Below, piece after piece: positions 1-8,442 of a stretch of DNA of 24,816 nt (its first letter is position 1; the number at the start of each line of letters is the position of its first letter). Made by a program: the position numbers and the translations under genes. The DNA lies in the NCBI RefSeq assembly GCF_000003815.2, contig NC_049979.1, positions 29,247,800 through 29,272,615 on the forward strand. Direction: 5' to 3'. The notes under the pieces were generated by a model. That model was not told the DNA's origin, ran no database searches, and saw only the letters and a list, made by a program, of their open reading frames with translations. The stretch comes from Branchiostoma floridae (taxonomy: Eukaryota > Chordata > Leptocardii > Amphioxiformes > Branchiostomatidae).

Positions 1-2
1 CC

Positions 3-128
3 CCGTGCCACTGCTTGTACTCACTCCTGTTTAACAAACTGTACACAGCTACCCTCAGCTCCTTCCCAGGGTACTGCTTCATACTCCTGGCAGGGATGCT
101 TCTCGTTCCCATCATACTGCTGCAGTAA
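3..128 (+). CDS. 3' end of an SLC46/MFS-like transporter (partial exon)
   Basis: The frame starting at base 3 is open to a TAA at 126-128 and encodes about 41 residues: a short Tyr/Phe-rich stretch (YSLLFNKLYTATLSSF), a Pro-Gly turn, then a hydrophobic helix (CFILLAGMLLVPIILL). The loop-then-last-helix pattern resembles the C-terminal helices of SLC46-type proton-coupled transporters of the major facilitator superfamily; this is a family-level impression. The 5' part lies outside the window. Two ends are possible: the in-frame TAA just after the helix, or a donor at 124/125 (GCA|GTAAGT) leading to a tail exon I could not find. The intron side of that donor is ideal but the -1 base is A, not G. 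The next 90 bases carry a duplicate of this exon end without the GT. Confidence 0.5.
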   Translation, partial: PCHCLYSLLFNKLYTATLSSFPGYCFILLAGMLLVPIILLQ

Positions 129-297
129 GTACTGGACGAAGCGTTTAGTGTGAGCTAATTGTTTCTTTCGTGTCTTTTTCTTATTTTGAAACGGTGCTTT
201 AAGTACTTCGCTTCTCGGTTCCATCATACTGCTGCATTAAGTACTAATTGTTTCTTTCGTATTTTCTTATTATTATTTTGAAACGTTGCTTTAAGTT
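98..297. repeat. Two-copy tandem duplication, 112-bp offset
   Basis: Bases from 98 (gcttctcgttcccatcat) recur from 210 (gcttctcggttccatcat). Both copies continue through a tttctttcgt block, a ttattttgaaacg block and gctttaagt. The second copy lacks about 23 bases present in the first. The duplicated segment includes the end of the transporter-like exon; in copy two cagtaag has become cattaag, which removes the GT. Confidence 0.8.
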
Positions 298-341
298 TTT
301 CCTTATGTGCGGTTCTACTTGCTGTTTTGTGATTTCCATAA

Positions 342-443
342 TAATAATAATGATGATGATGATAATAATAACAATTAGGCTCGCCCATCAGGCGTCGCCA
401 AAAATGATAATGGTAATGATAATGATTACAATAATGATAAAAA
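342..443. repeat. ATA/ATG-rich microsatellite
   Basis: Degenerate runs of ata, atg and gata (ataataataatgatgatga and related) are interrupted near 376-400 by a short unique stretch. The tract abuts the LINE-tail-like segment at 445. Microsatellite tails are typical of the 3' end of CR1/L2-type LINEs. Confidence 0.7.
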
Positions 444-444
444 A

Positions 445-495
445 ATCTTTATTGTAAATTCATGCCCGAGGGATAATTCCAGACAAAGACAAGTA
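445..495 (-). mobile_element. Possible LINE 3'-tail remnant (minus strand)
   Basis: The segment ctttattgtaaattcatgcc resembles the insertion at 16051-16105, which has ctttattgcacattcatgcc. Read on the minus strand each holds an AATAAAG polyadenylation-like signal close to a microsatellite or breakpoint, as expected for a LINE 3' end. The similarity covers only about 25-30 bases. Confidence 0.35.
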
Positions 496-1059
496 GTAGA
501 AGACATAATTGTATACTTAGAAGAGAAGGAAAATCAGATCTATAGATAAATCAAAAGAGAAATAACGTCTAATCTAAAGCAAATCGAGCAACGACTTTTA
601 GATAAAGCGTGTAGCATTGGTATCATTTTGGCACAAACTTATGAAAAAACATATACAGTACAATCTTCAACAAAAAACAACTAATATGCAAAAAATGCAG
701 CCCGGAAAGTAGCACTATAGACATGACCAAAGTGTCCATATTTTGTTCCTTGTATGTCCCAATTTGGGATAAGCTTAGGACGTGTTGTATTTCAATCCTT
801 AAACACTGCCAATAGAACAATGTGAGGAAATATTAACTATTTTATCTGATAGATGGATGGAAGACACACGTGAGGAAATGTGTCAACTTGTGCCACATAA
901 GAAACCCAACAATCCAGAGGAAACCCAACCACTGCTAACAGCCAAGTCTGATGGTTCACGTTCATGTCCCAACGTTAAAAATCAAACTCAGAAAAATTGC
1001 TGATGTGCTCATAATGTATTTGCTGATGTATAAAATGTATCTGTCAGATCAAAGTCAAG
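496..1059. other. Intergenic, no feature recognised
   Basis: A-rich DNA. Short open frames on both strands have no recognisable composition or motif. I see no gene, repeat or RNA here. Confidence 0.5.
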
Positions 1060-1660
1060 TAATGACTTGTCTCATCGTCAATAAAGTCAAAGCAGGACAG
1101 CAATTTAACACTGGATTGCACCAAGGATTCTTGTTGCATTTGAAATGGAATTTTCTCTGTAACTTGAAACTCATGGATATTTACTGATTTAGAAAATGTA
1201 TCTGTCATAAACAAGGCAACCTGAATAGCATCAAGGATTCTTGTTGAATTTGAAATGAAATTTTTTCTTTGACTTGAAAATTCAACCTAGATACTTAGTG
1301 CTGTTGTAGAAAATATATCTGTCATTAACAGGACAACAACCTAACATGAATAGCATCGATGATTCTTGCTGCATTTGAAATGGACTTTTCTCTGTGATTT
1401 AAAACTCAACCAACATATTTAGTGATTTAGAAAATATATCTGTCATAAACAGGACAGCAGCTTAACACTGAATTGTATCAAAATTCTTGTTACAAATGGA
1501 CTTTCCTCTGTGACTTGAAACTCAACCTGGATATCTAAAGATTTATGAAATATGTTTGTCATAAACAGCACAGCAACTTAACACTGGAGTGTACGAAGGC
1601 TTCTTGTTGTATTTGAAATGGACTATTCTCTATGCCATGAAAACTCGGTACCTGATATAA
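1060..1660. repeat. About 5 copies of a ~110-125-bp tandem repeat
   Basis: Anchor motifs recur in order: tctgtcataaacaggacag, then taacactg, then attcttgttgcatttgaaat, then ttttctctgtgacttgaaac. The attcttg anchor falls near 1127, 1237, 1362, 1483 and 1600, giving spacings of about 110, 125, 121 and 117. The copies are clearly diverged from one another and carry small indels, so the array is old. A 78-codon open frame across the first copy is not consistent between copies. Confidence 0.85.
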
Positions 1661-2277
1661 ACTATTCTACTGGGCAGGGTATGGGTAGGGTGTTTCTATC
1701 ATACGTCTAGCTTTGTAGCTACCTCATATAATTTATCATATATAGCTAAATTTACATGTAAAGTATAACACAGATTCATTAAATGTATAGAGTATGTTTC
1801 CCCAAGATTTATTTCCATCATCCAAGATATGTATGTGATAATTTATTGATTGTTCTAATTAAAAACTAAAAGGAGGGACTCCACAAATATAAACGTGATT
1901 CGTAACAATTTGCCCCAAAATCGGGAATTTAAAAAGTAGAATCCTGTAATTCTATGAACATGTAGCCTGATTTTTAATCACCTTGACATCTAAAAGCATT
2001 AGTTAGCAATCAAAACTTGATCAGTAACTAGCCTAATATCTAACATGCATATGCTAGAAATCACAATGATTACATGCTAACATCTTATCCATGACCCTAA
2101 GCTTGTTCGTACCGTAGATTTGAGCGATTAATATTCTTGCGCTGTATATCTCTGGACCCTTTATATGCTTCGGATATAACAGTTACGATTATTTGTTCGA
2201 TCGAATATTTTTCTTCTCGCAAACCAGACTGTAAAATGTCCATGTTCACTAAATGATGCAAATAGCAATTACTGTAA
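1661..2277. other. Intergenic, no gene recognised
   Basis: AT-rich sequence. A short motif (gtaccgtagat) near 2110 recurs near 2412, each time upstream of an attatt/aatatt-ctcgc context, suggesting an old local duplication. Nothing coding is visible. Confidence 0.45.
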
Positions 2278-2928
2278 TTGTGTAATAGTTGTTGCCATAC
2301 ATTGTATCATGTACAATTGTCGTGCAATAAAGTTGTTTTGGAAGCGGCAGACGTAAAGTAATTACTAGTTTGCGTATCTTATAATTACTTGGGTGTCTAA
2401 CCATCATCGACGTACCGTAGATATTGTATAATATTTCTACTCGCGCCCAGGCTATACAATGCTTATATAATTTTTTCTATCACAGACCAGAATTTGGAAA
2501 GTACCATATAGTACTATTGTACACTGGTATATGATATTTGTTTGGCAGTTCTAAGCAACCTAAGCAATTTTAGAGTGTGTTAAAAGTGGAAATGTTCTGG
2601 ATGCGGCAATATGTATGAAATTGATACCAACGGCACTATATTCCCACATTAACATCATTATTTCATACTCTGAGCGGTTAAAAACGGCGCATTTATAACA
2701 AGCCACGCTATGATTCCCTAAATATTGTAACCCACAAAAATTAGACTTCACGGCGTCCTCGCGCCAGTGCGGCATCGAATATTTGCTCCTTGAATGTTGG
2801 TATGGAATGGAATAGAGTTGCTTCATCTTATTACGTAAAAAAGTACCCTCAATTTGAATTTGATAATGATGAACTTTACTGCACGACATTTGTACATGGT
2901 ACAATGTATGGCAACGACTATTACACAA
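2278..2928. repeat. Inverted pair of 57-bp arms
   Basis: Bases 2278-2334 and the reverse complement of 2872-2928 match at 53 of 57 positions (both read ttgtgtaatag, tcgttgccatacattgta and tgtcgtgca with single changes). About 537 bases lie between. Each arm contains or closely approaches an AATAAA-like hexamer (aataaagtt in arm 1, agtaaagtt in arm 2). It may be the termini of a decayed element or two opposed insertions of one repeat. Bases 2929-3112 hold nothing recognised. Confidence 0.75.
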
Positions 2929-3112
2929 AGTACAAAAAAAGGTGTATACAATAAGGCTTAACATCCTAATTAACATAACAAGAAAGGCTAACACAAGTCT
3001 TTGATATAGTGTTACAATCGAGTTGGGCTAATCATGAGTTTCATTATTCTTTTTGATAGCAAAGATAATTGTTCTACAACCCTGGCTCGGGCTAATATTG
3101 CTTAGGTTGCCT

Positions 3113-4408
3113 TTAATCGTCCATGTTGTGGACGATCCAGTCCACGTATGTAGACACCCGAGTGCTCACCCCCGGATAGCCCGGACTCGCACAGCCTATA
3201 CCCCAGCTGACCAGCCCGACTACGTAAGCAGGCCCTTCGGACGGGAAAAGCACCACGGGACCGCCGCTGTCTCCCTGGCACGTGTCCACTCCGCCAGCTG
3301 CGTACCCTGTGCAAATCATGCTCTTAGCAATAATCCAGTTGGTTACGTAACTCGCATAACACTCAGCGGCAGTTAATACTGGCACCTCGGCTTGTAGCAG
3401 GACGGGTGACGGGGCCCCACCTTCCGAGGTATGACCCCACCCGGCTACGGTGACGACCTTCCCTTCCGGTTTAAAGTCCCGTTTGGGGAGGCAGATCGGC
3501 TGGACATAATCATTCAGAGATACAGGAGACTCCAGCTTCACGAGGGCTATGTTGTTATCAAGTGTGACGTCGCTGTAGTCGGGATGAACAATGATTTGTT
3601 TGACTTCCACAGTCTCTTTCCACTCCGGGCTGTTGTTCACATCGTGCTCTCCAACCACCACTAAAAATGTTGGATCACCAATACATTGCGCGACGGTGAC
3701 AACCCAGTTTTCACTTAACAAAGCCCCGCCACAAAACGGACGTACCGCGTGTACATTCAATAAACCGACTTGCCAAGGGTAGCTGCCAGGTGCTGCGATA
3801 TTCCCTCCTACGATCTTGTTCCCTTTGGTCGGGCGGGTCCAAGGTGTTCTGGGAACGGCGGGGATGCCACACCTGGAGTCGTTGGACATATGTCCAACGA
3901 CTACAGGTGTGGTAACAACGACTACAGGTGTGGTAACAACGATTACAGGTGTGGTAACGCTACCCTGCAAGTCGTTGGACGTCTTGTAGGTGCCGATGAA
4001 CCCACGGAATCGTCGTCTGTAGTTACTCTTAAAAAACACCCTTATCTTGCTGGTTTTTGAGGTGAAGACGCGATCAGAGCCGATTTCCCTTCCACAGAAC
4101 GGGCGTTCGATCAGGGTGTCCCCATCGTAAAGCTTCATCCAGTCCAAACAATAACGTCTCATCCGTGACTCCAAGCGGAAGGTGGGGAACTGCAGGGTGA
4201 TTTTCCCCCCAGGGGAAGCTCTGATCTCGTACACACAGCGGCGTCGGTTTGGGTATTTATCGGGCCAGCCTGGGGACGTGATAGTCCCCTCTTGTTCCGT
4301 GTAAACACCTCCGCAGTCGGCGTTCTTCTTGCCTTTGGATGTCGAAGCAGTGCTCAAAATGAGCCCACAGAACAGAGGCAGACACACGACACGAACCGGA
4401 TGAAACAT
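3113..4408 (-). CDS. Secreted CUB plus trypsin-fold serine protease homologue, probably catalytically dead
   Basis: The ATG at 4408 is chosen because ccaccATG is a strong Kozak context and a signal peptide follows (hydrophobic residues about 5-22); the open frame upstream of it looks like leader. The product has 431 residues. CUB domain: about 32-143, four Cys (32, 58, 87, 105) and a YDGD loop. Thr/Val linker: about 150-172. Cys180 could pair with Cys306. Cleavage site K198|IVGG, then a trypsin-fold domain 199-431. The His57 position is Gln241 (VTVAQC; codon 3686-3688), Asp102 is Asn286 (DNNIAL; codon 3551-3553), and Ser195 is kept as Ser381 in GDSGGP. The 45-residue Gln-to-Asn spacing equals 57 to 102, so the alignment is firm. 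Asp375 sits at the trypsin S1 position 189. The fold and likely disulphides (226-242, 350-366, 376-406) are intact, so a binding or regulatory homologue is more likely than a decayed gene. It has no introns, unusual for this architecture. Confidence 0.9.
   Translation of the reverse strand: MFHPVRVVCLPLFCGLILSTASTSKGKKNADCGGVYTEQEGTITSPGWPDKYPNRRRCVYEIRASPGGKITLQFPTFRLESRMRRYCLDWMKLYDGDTLIERPFCGREIGSDRVFTSKTSKIRVFFKSNYRRRFRGFIGTYKTSNDLQGSVTTPVIVVTTPVVVVTTPVVVGHMSNDSRCGIPAVPRTPWTRPTKGNKIVGGNIAAPGSYPWQVGLLNVHAVRPFCGGALLSENWVVTVAQCIGDPTFLVVVGEHDVNNSPEWKETVEVKQIIVHPDYSDVTLDNNIALVKLESPVSLNDYVQPICLPKRDFKPEGKVVTVAGWGHTSEGGAPSPVLLQAEVPVLTAAECYASYVTNWIIAKSMICTGYAAGGVDTCQGDSGGPVVLFPSEGPAYVVGLVSWGIGCASPGYPGVSTRVSTYVDWIVHNMDD
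3867..3957. repeat. 46-bp near-perfect palindrome plus 3 x 21-bp minisatellite inside the CUB-protease linker
   Basis: Bases 3867-3889 and 3890-3912 are inverted copies with one mismatch; the core gtcgttggacat/atgtccaacgac is perfect. Three 21-bp units (acgactacaggtgtggtaac type) start at 3897, 3918 and 3939 and encode the seven-residue VVTTPVV repeat. The motif gtcgttggac occurs again at about 3970, so the whole linker is bracketed by copies of it. The frame is preserved throughout. Confidence 0.9.
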
Positions 4409-4842
4409 GGTGGACGAAAAATGCGAGACTTGCAAGAAAACGTCCAGAAGGTTTTGAAGTTGAAGAATCTTTGCAGGGCTGTGTCGAGACGCTTGAACCT
4501 GTCGGACAAGTTTTGACGTCATGGCTGTCAGTTGGTGAGGGCGAAGGTCATCTTCAAGACAGCAGAACACAGTTTTTGCCTTTGGGGATTTCTACGGTTA
4601 AAGCCGGGACATTCCACTTCACACGGGAGTGTCATTTTCCGATAGATATTAATTTTAGGAAGTAATATTAATAATAAATGCATACTACTTCACATTATAC
4701 GATAAAATACCTAGTTGCTCCACGTGCCTCAAAAACATTCAGTCTTCTACTAAACTCCCCAAGTACCCTCTAATTGAATTAATCCTATGGCTGAATACAA
4801 TCATTATGCAAAACTTTTAGGTAAGGTTACAAAATTAATTTC
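4409..4842. other. Upstream region of the CUB-protease gene
   Basis: 5' flank of the minus-strand gene. AT-rich stretches near 4645-4690 could contain a core promoter, but I cannot point to a convincing TATA box or initiator. No other gene is recognised. Confidence 0.4.
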
Positions 4843-5118
4843 AGGATCGCTAAGGAATCTCGTCTTGTTATGTGTTCTTGGCTATCTTATGAGCCATCTG
4901 CCTTCTCGGTGTGCCTATACCCCCGTCACATGTATCGAAAATCGATCGGACGACGAGTCTGCGAGCTCTAAATTACGAGGAGGCATGACCCTGATGCAAA
5001 CGAAGAAGTGGCAGAGTTCCCCCCTTCCCGTCAGGGTCATGCCTCCTCATAATTCAGAGCTCGCAGACTCGTCGTCAGATCGATTTTCGATACATGTGAC
5101 GGGTGTATTAGCGATCCT
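4843..5118. mobile_element. Long-hairpin (foldback/MITE-like) element
   Basis: Bases 4917-4995 and 5030-5108 are inverted copies about 79 bp long with only a few mismatches, around a ~34-base spacer. Beyond the arms, aggatcgctaa at 4843 is the reverse complement of ttagcgatcct at about 5108-5118. The left arm therefore appears to have been split by about 63 extra bases (4854-4916) after the terminus, or the termini are separate. One strand could fold into a stable hairpin. No transposase is encoded. Confidence 0.8.
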
Positions 5119-5261
5119 CATTTGTTCCGAAAATATGCACGATAAGCAAAATGTCCATGCGTATATGGAATGCATGGATAGGGTCTGCATGTGTTTAGTG
5201 AGTGTCATATTGTTTTACAAAACACACATCGCGCATTGTGAATTCCACAAAATTCGGCTGA

Positions 5262-5302
5262 CAATGTATTCATTGACACATTATTCATTGACACATTATC
5301 TA
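5262..5302. repeat. 14-bp direct repeat
   Basis: The unit tattcattgacaca recurs back to back at about 5267 and 5281, followed by a partial third copy. It is a simple tandem duplication with no coding meaning. Confidence 0.7.
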
Positions 5303-5710
5303 TTGGAAAACACCGCCCCCTTCTGGAGTGGAATGCCCATTTAGGGATCACAACTTTTCCCTTATTCAACCTCCTTGTTGGCACAAGGTGACTATCTTCG
5401 ACGTGGGAAAAAAATACAGAAATGGTGCACTAGAGAAAACGACAAACGAATGAATATCCTAAAGCAAAAATTTAATCTGTATGCGTTTCGCCTTCTCTTT
5501 GAAACAGCGCTCTGTGGAGGTCAACTGAACTGCAGCCGGCTTACTACGAGAGGGAGTGGCACAAGACAGTGCATATTATAAATACGAACAGGGAAACCTT
5601 CGCAATCCAAATTATACAGTCTCAATGTCGAAATTTTCTTATACCCCACGCAGTACAGTTAGCACATGGTTTCGTTTCACACAAAAAAAACACAATAAAA
5701 ACAGACTAAA
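5303..5710. other. Intergenic, no gene recognised
   Basis: An open frame at 5375-5581 has no recognisable motif or splice context. A-rich tracts occur near 5685-5710. I see nothing else. Confidence 0.4.
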
Positions 5711-6116
5711 AACATTCATGTAAACGTTTTTTGATGAAAAAATACCAGGTAGTTAAATATTCTAAGGGATAGATTATAAGCGGTTTCTTTAATGCAAGTT
5801 GGGTTTGTGTCAAAATGATCTCACAGGCTGTGTCCAGATCTGGTCTGTGGGAGACAATCAGATCATCCCTGTTTGCCTGAAATACACCACCTCCTGGGCC
5901 AGTTTGTCTGTCTTTACGGTGTACTATGTAGCTGTCAGGGAATGTTTCGCTGCCTGATATGTTTTCATTGAGCCATGCCTCTGTGCCCGCTAATATGTCT
6001 GGTTTATAAGTGTCAATCAAAGTTGCCAATTCAGTAGTTTTGTTTCGAACTTATTATCCCTTAGAATTTTTAACTACCTGGTATTTTTTTTATCAAAAAA
6101 CGTTTACATGAATGTT
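5711..6116. repeat. ~60-bp inverted repeats flanking a LINE endonuclease fragment
   Basis: The left arm 5711-5770 (aacattcatgtaaacgtttt, then taccaggtagttaaa) is the reverse complement of the right arm 6056-6116, with a few mismatches and a short indel. The arms enclose about 285 bases containing a truncated LINE endonuclease frame. No obvious target duplication lies outside. It may be a captured fragment in a foldback element, or a rearranged retrotransposon insertion. Confidence 0.85.
5770..6053 (-). pseudogene. LINE apurinic-endonuclease domain fragment
   Basis: The minus-strand frame reads RNKTTELATLIDTYKPDILA, then TEAWLNENI, then an IVHRKDRQTGPGGGV segment. This matches the N-terminal part of the APE-type endonuclease of CR1/RTE/L2-class non-LTR retrotransposons: TETWL contributes the catalytic Glu region, and RxDRxxGxGGGV is a conserved core motif. 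An upstream stop precedes the RNKTT start, and the frame runs out of homology after about 75 residues at the inverted repeat. The catalytic domain is incomplete and no reverse transcriptase follows, so it is a dead fragment. Confidence 0.8.
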
Positions 6117-6119
6117 CAT

Positions 6120-6300
6120 CAATAGAACAAGGCATAGAAAGAGCAGCCCTCAGATGACTGGGGCTTAAGGTGAAAATGGATGAGGGAAGAGTTACCAAGA
6201 TAGCTTCCATGTACATACCGGGAGTCACACGGACATTGGGTAGGCCCAGAAAGAGATGGGGAGGACAAAAAACAAGAGATACAAGTACACCTTGGGCATA
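6120..6300 (+). pseudogene. Possible retroelement C-terminal remnant
   Basis: The + frame from about 6170 reads DEGRVTKIASMYIPG, then TLGRPRKRW. An x-G-R-P-x-K-R-W ending after a R/K-rich helix is common at the C-terminus of non-LTR retrotransposon ORF2. Stops lie just upstream (near 6164). The match is short, so this is a weak call. It abuts the 152-bp satellite, which could be that element's 3' repeat. Confidence 0.35.
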
Positions 6301-6357
6301 CTACAGGGATCCAAGCCAAGTATGGTCTTGTACATACATACAAACATACAAACGAAA

Positions 6358-6965
6358 AACGCCAGGTACACCATTTTCGAACTTGACTTTCCTTTTGTGA
6401 CCCCTACCTATCCACCAAATATCATTAATATCCATCAACAACATCTTGAGTTATGTTGTCTACAGCCAAACGCACTTACGTACAAAGGTCCCTGAAGACC
6501 AGTGGGAAAACGCCAGGTACACCATTTTCGAACTTGACCTTTCTATTTGTGACCCCTACCTATCCACCAAATATCATTAATATCCATCAACAACATCTTG
6601 AGTTATGTTGTTCACAGCCAAACGCTCTTACGTACAAAGCTCCCTGAAGACCAGTGGGAAAACGCCAGGTACACCATTTTCGAACTTGACCTTTCTATTT
6701 GTGACCCCTACCTATCCAGCAAAAATCATTAATATCCATCAACAACATCTTGAGTTATGTTGTTCAGAGCCAAACGCACTTACGTACAAAGCTCCCTGGA
6801 GACCAGTAGGAAAACGCCGGGTACACCATTTTCAAACTTGACCTTTCTTTCCACAACAGCTACACACCTACCAAATATCACGAAGATCCATTCACAACTT
6901 TCTGACTTATATGCTATTGACCTACATATACACCCCAAAAGATCCTGGCTAAACCGTTTCCATTA
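6358..6965. repeat. ~152-bp tandem repeat, 4 copies
   Basis: The anchor gccaggtacaccattttcga starts at 6361, 6512 and 6664, and a variant at 6816 (gccgggtacaccattttc), giving periods of 151, 152 and 152. The first three copies are nearly identical; the fourth diverges after about 50 bases. Because 152 is not a multiple of 3, the repeat is open in different frames in successive copies and yields look-alike small ORFs that are not genes. Confidence 0.95.
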
Positions 6966-7585
6966 AACCTTCTGCCATTCTGAATAAAGAGACTCTTTTT
7001 ACACAACCATTGCTGTATTCGTGTGAGTCCCTTTATTCAGTGACGTACCAATCTGATGAAACTATTCACGGACTTCTGCCATTCTGGCGAAGGCAATAAT
7101 ACGTACAGTGATAATTGTCTATTCACTCTCTGTGTAGTACTAGGTACTTGGGAATAAAAGAGACCAGAGAAATTTAATATAGCATGACATTTATCCACAG
7201 GATTGCCGCCGAGGCGTAAGCTGTCTTGAAGTCTGATGATTTGCATACGTGATAGCCATATTACTTGGTATTATCCAATACCACCACACCGTGTGACTAC
7301 CGAGGCCGCATACCTCCTAATGACGCCGCAAATCAATTGCACCTGGAAGATTCTGGAATAGTCATAAACTAAAAGCAAATTGTGCCAGCAAAGCCATTCT
7401 GCAGAGTCTCTTACTGGCTGAGGACTACGCACGTTGGCTGTCAACATGCAGGCAAATTGTCCTTGAAAGGTATCTGCCTCATATTTATTTGCATCATTAT
7501 GGTTGCAATATTCCTCTACTTCAAAACAGGAATCATTGTTTACTTGGGATTATCCTACCCGTCTTCTCTAGTAAAGACTTACAAC
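6966..7585. other. Intergenic with a small hairpin; one doubtful TM-like ORF
   Basis: aataaagagactc (about 6984) is nearly the reverse complement of gagtccctttatt (about 7024), a short imperfect hairpin. At about 7441-7588 a + frame encodes a hydrophobic segment (GICLIFICIIMVAIFLYF) after a possible acceptor (catgcag|GC). No donor or partner exon is convincing, so I do not call a gene. Confidence 0.4.
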
Positions 7586-8030
7586 TAGGGCTGGGTACCG
7601 GTACGTTGTACCGGTACAAAACCGGTTTTTCTTATTGGACCGGTCCGGAAAACCGGACTTGAACAAATTCGGTGGACCGGATGTTGGACTTATTAGAAAA
7701 TGAACAGATTACATGATCAGGCATTCACACGTTTTGGGACTTACCGGTCGATAAATAGCAACAGTGAAGTAGAGTAGAGTTTACAGTCACTTCTGACAAG
7801 TTTTACAATCAATCATACATAGGCAGTTAGTCTTGCAGGATTTCAAAACGCCAGTGGGAGTAAATACTACACCAAACATATTACTTTGTAGCGAAATGGA
7901 CCATTGCTTTTAGTATCGTCCATTCACATGCTTTCACATACTGAATTAGGTTCAGGTCCAGACCTGGACTTGATCCTCTGGACCTGAACCGCACGTGGAC
8001 TGGGATTTTCTGTACCGGTACCCACCCCTA
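7586..8030. mobile_element. Non-autonomous hAT-like element, copy 1 (445 bp)
   Basis: The left end is tagggctgggtaccggtac and the right end gtaccggtacccacccctA, an inverted pair differing by one base. The TAGGGGTGGG-type terminus is typical of hAT superfamily elements. The flanking octamers are cttacaac (7578-7585) and catacgac (8031-8038), matching at 6 of 8: an aged 8-bp target duplication as hAT elements make. The interior is rich in ccggt and ggacctg motifs and has no transposase. Confidence 0.85.
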
Positions 8031-8038
8031 CATACGAC

Positions 8039-8442
8039 GTCATGGTAGATTCTGTTTCCGTCTCTGATTTGCACTCAGTACTGACGAAAAAGTGTCATGT
8101 ACGACAGGTTATGACTGCTGTAGTGGAAATCTGTGGCCCATGGGGTATAGAAACGGACATAGGCACCGCTCACTACACGCTAAGACTTGGTACTTGTTCT
8201 GCAATGTTAGATGTGGGTTGTTTCATGTCATACTTTACAATGTTATGTACCGCCGGGCTCTTCGAGATCGGCTGAGGAGCGAATTTTTTTTCAGGATGGA
8301 TCATTTTTGAGGATTAAACTGTTGTATAGGAAATACCGTTGACCTCACACATCAGATAGACATGACGATAATACTGTCACACCAAAGACTTGGCTGTAGA
8401 ACTGACATGGCTGTCGTAACGTCTTCAGTATGGGGCTAAGCC
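8039..8442. other. Intergenic between the two hAT-like copies
   Basis: Contains small frames with no recognisable motif. From about 8310 the sequence is a diverged copy of 9763 onward (see the segmental duplication). No gene seen. Confidence 0.45.

Noticed and set aside
2560-2994. 144-codon open frame on the minus strand
   Set aside because: It spans one arm of the inverted repeat, has no recognisable domain or splice signals, and reads like chance sequence.
4409-4570. 54-codon N-terminal extension of the CUB-protease frame
   Set aside because: It would bury the signal peptide, and the ATG at 4408 has a far better context and is followed directly by the hydrophobic leader.
4787-5344. 185-codon open frame on the + strand
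   Set aside because: It runs through both arms of the long hairpin; its length comes from that repeat and the composition is not protein-like.
6256-6966. Series of overlapping 64-79-codon frames
   Set aside because: They are the 152-bp satellite read in successive frames.
7382-7588. Hydrophobic frame that could be a transmembrane exon
   Set aside because: No ATG, no clear donor and no neighbouring exon; left as a note only.
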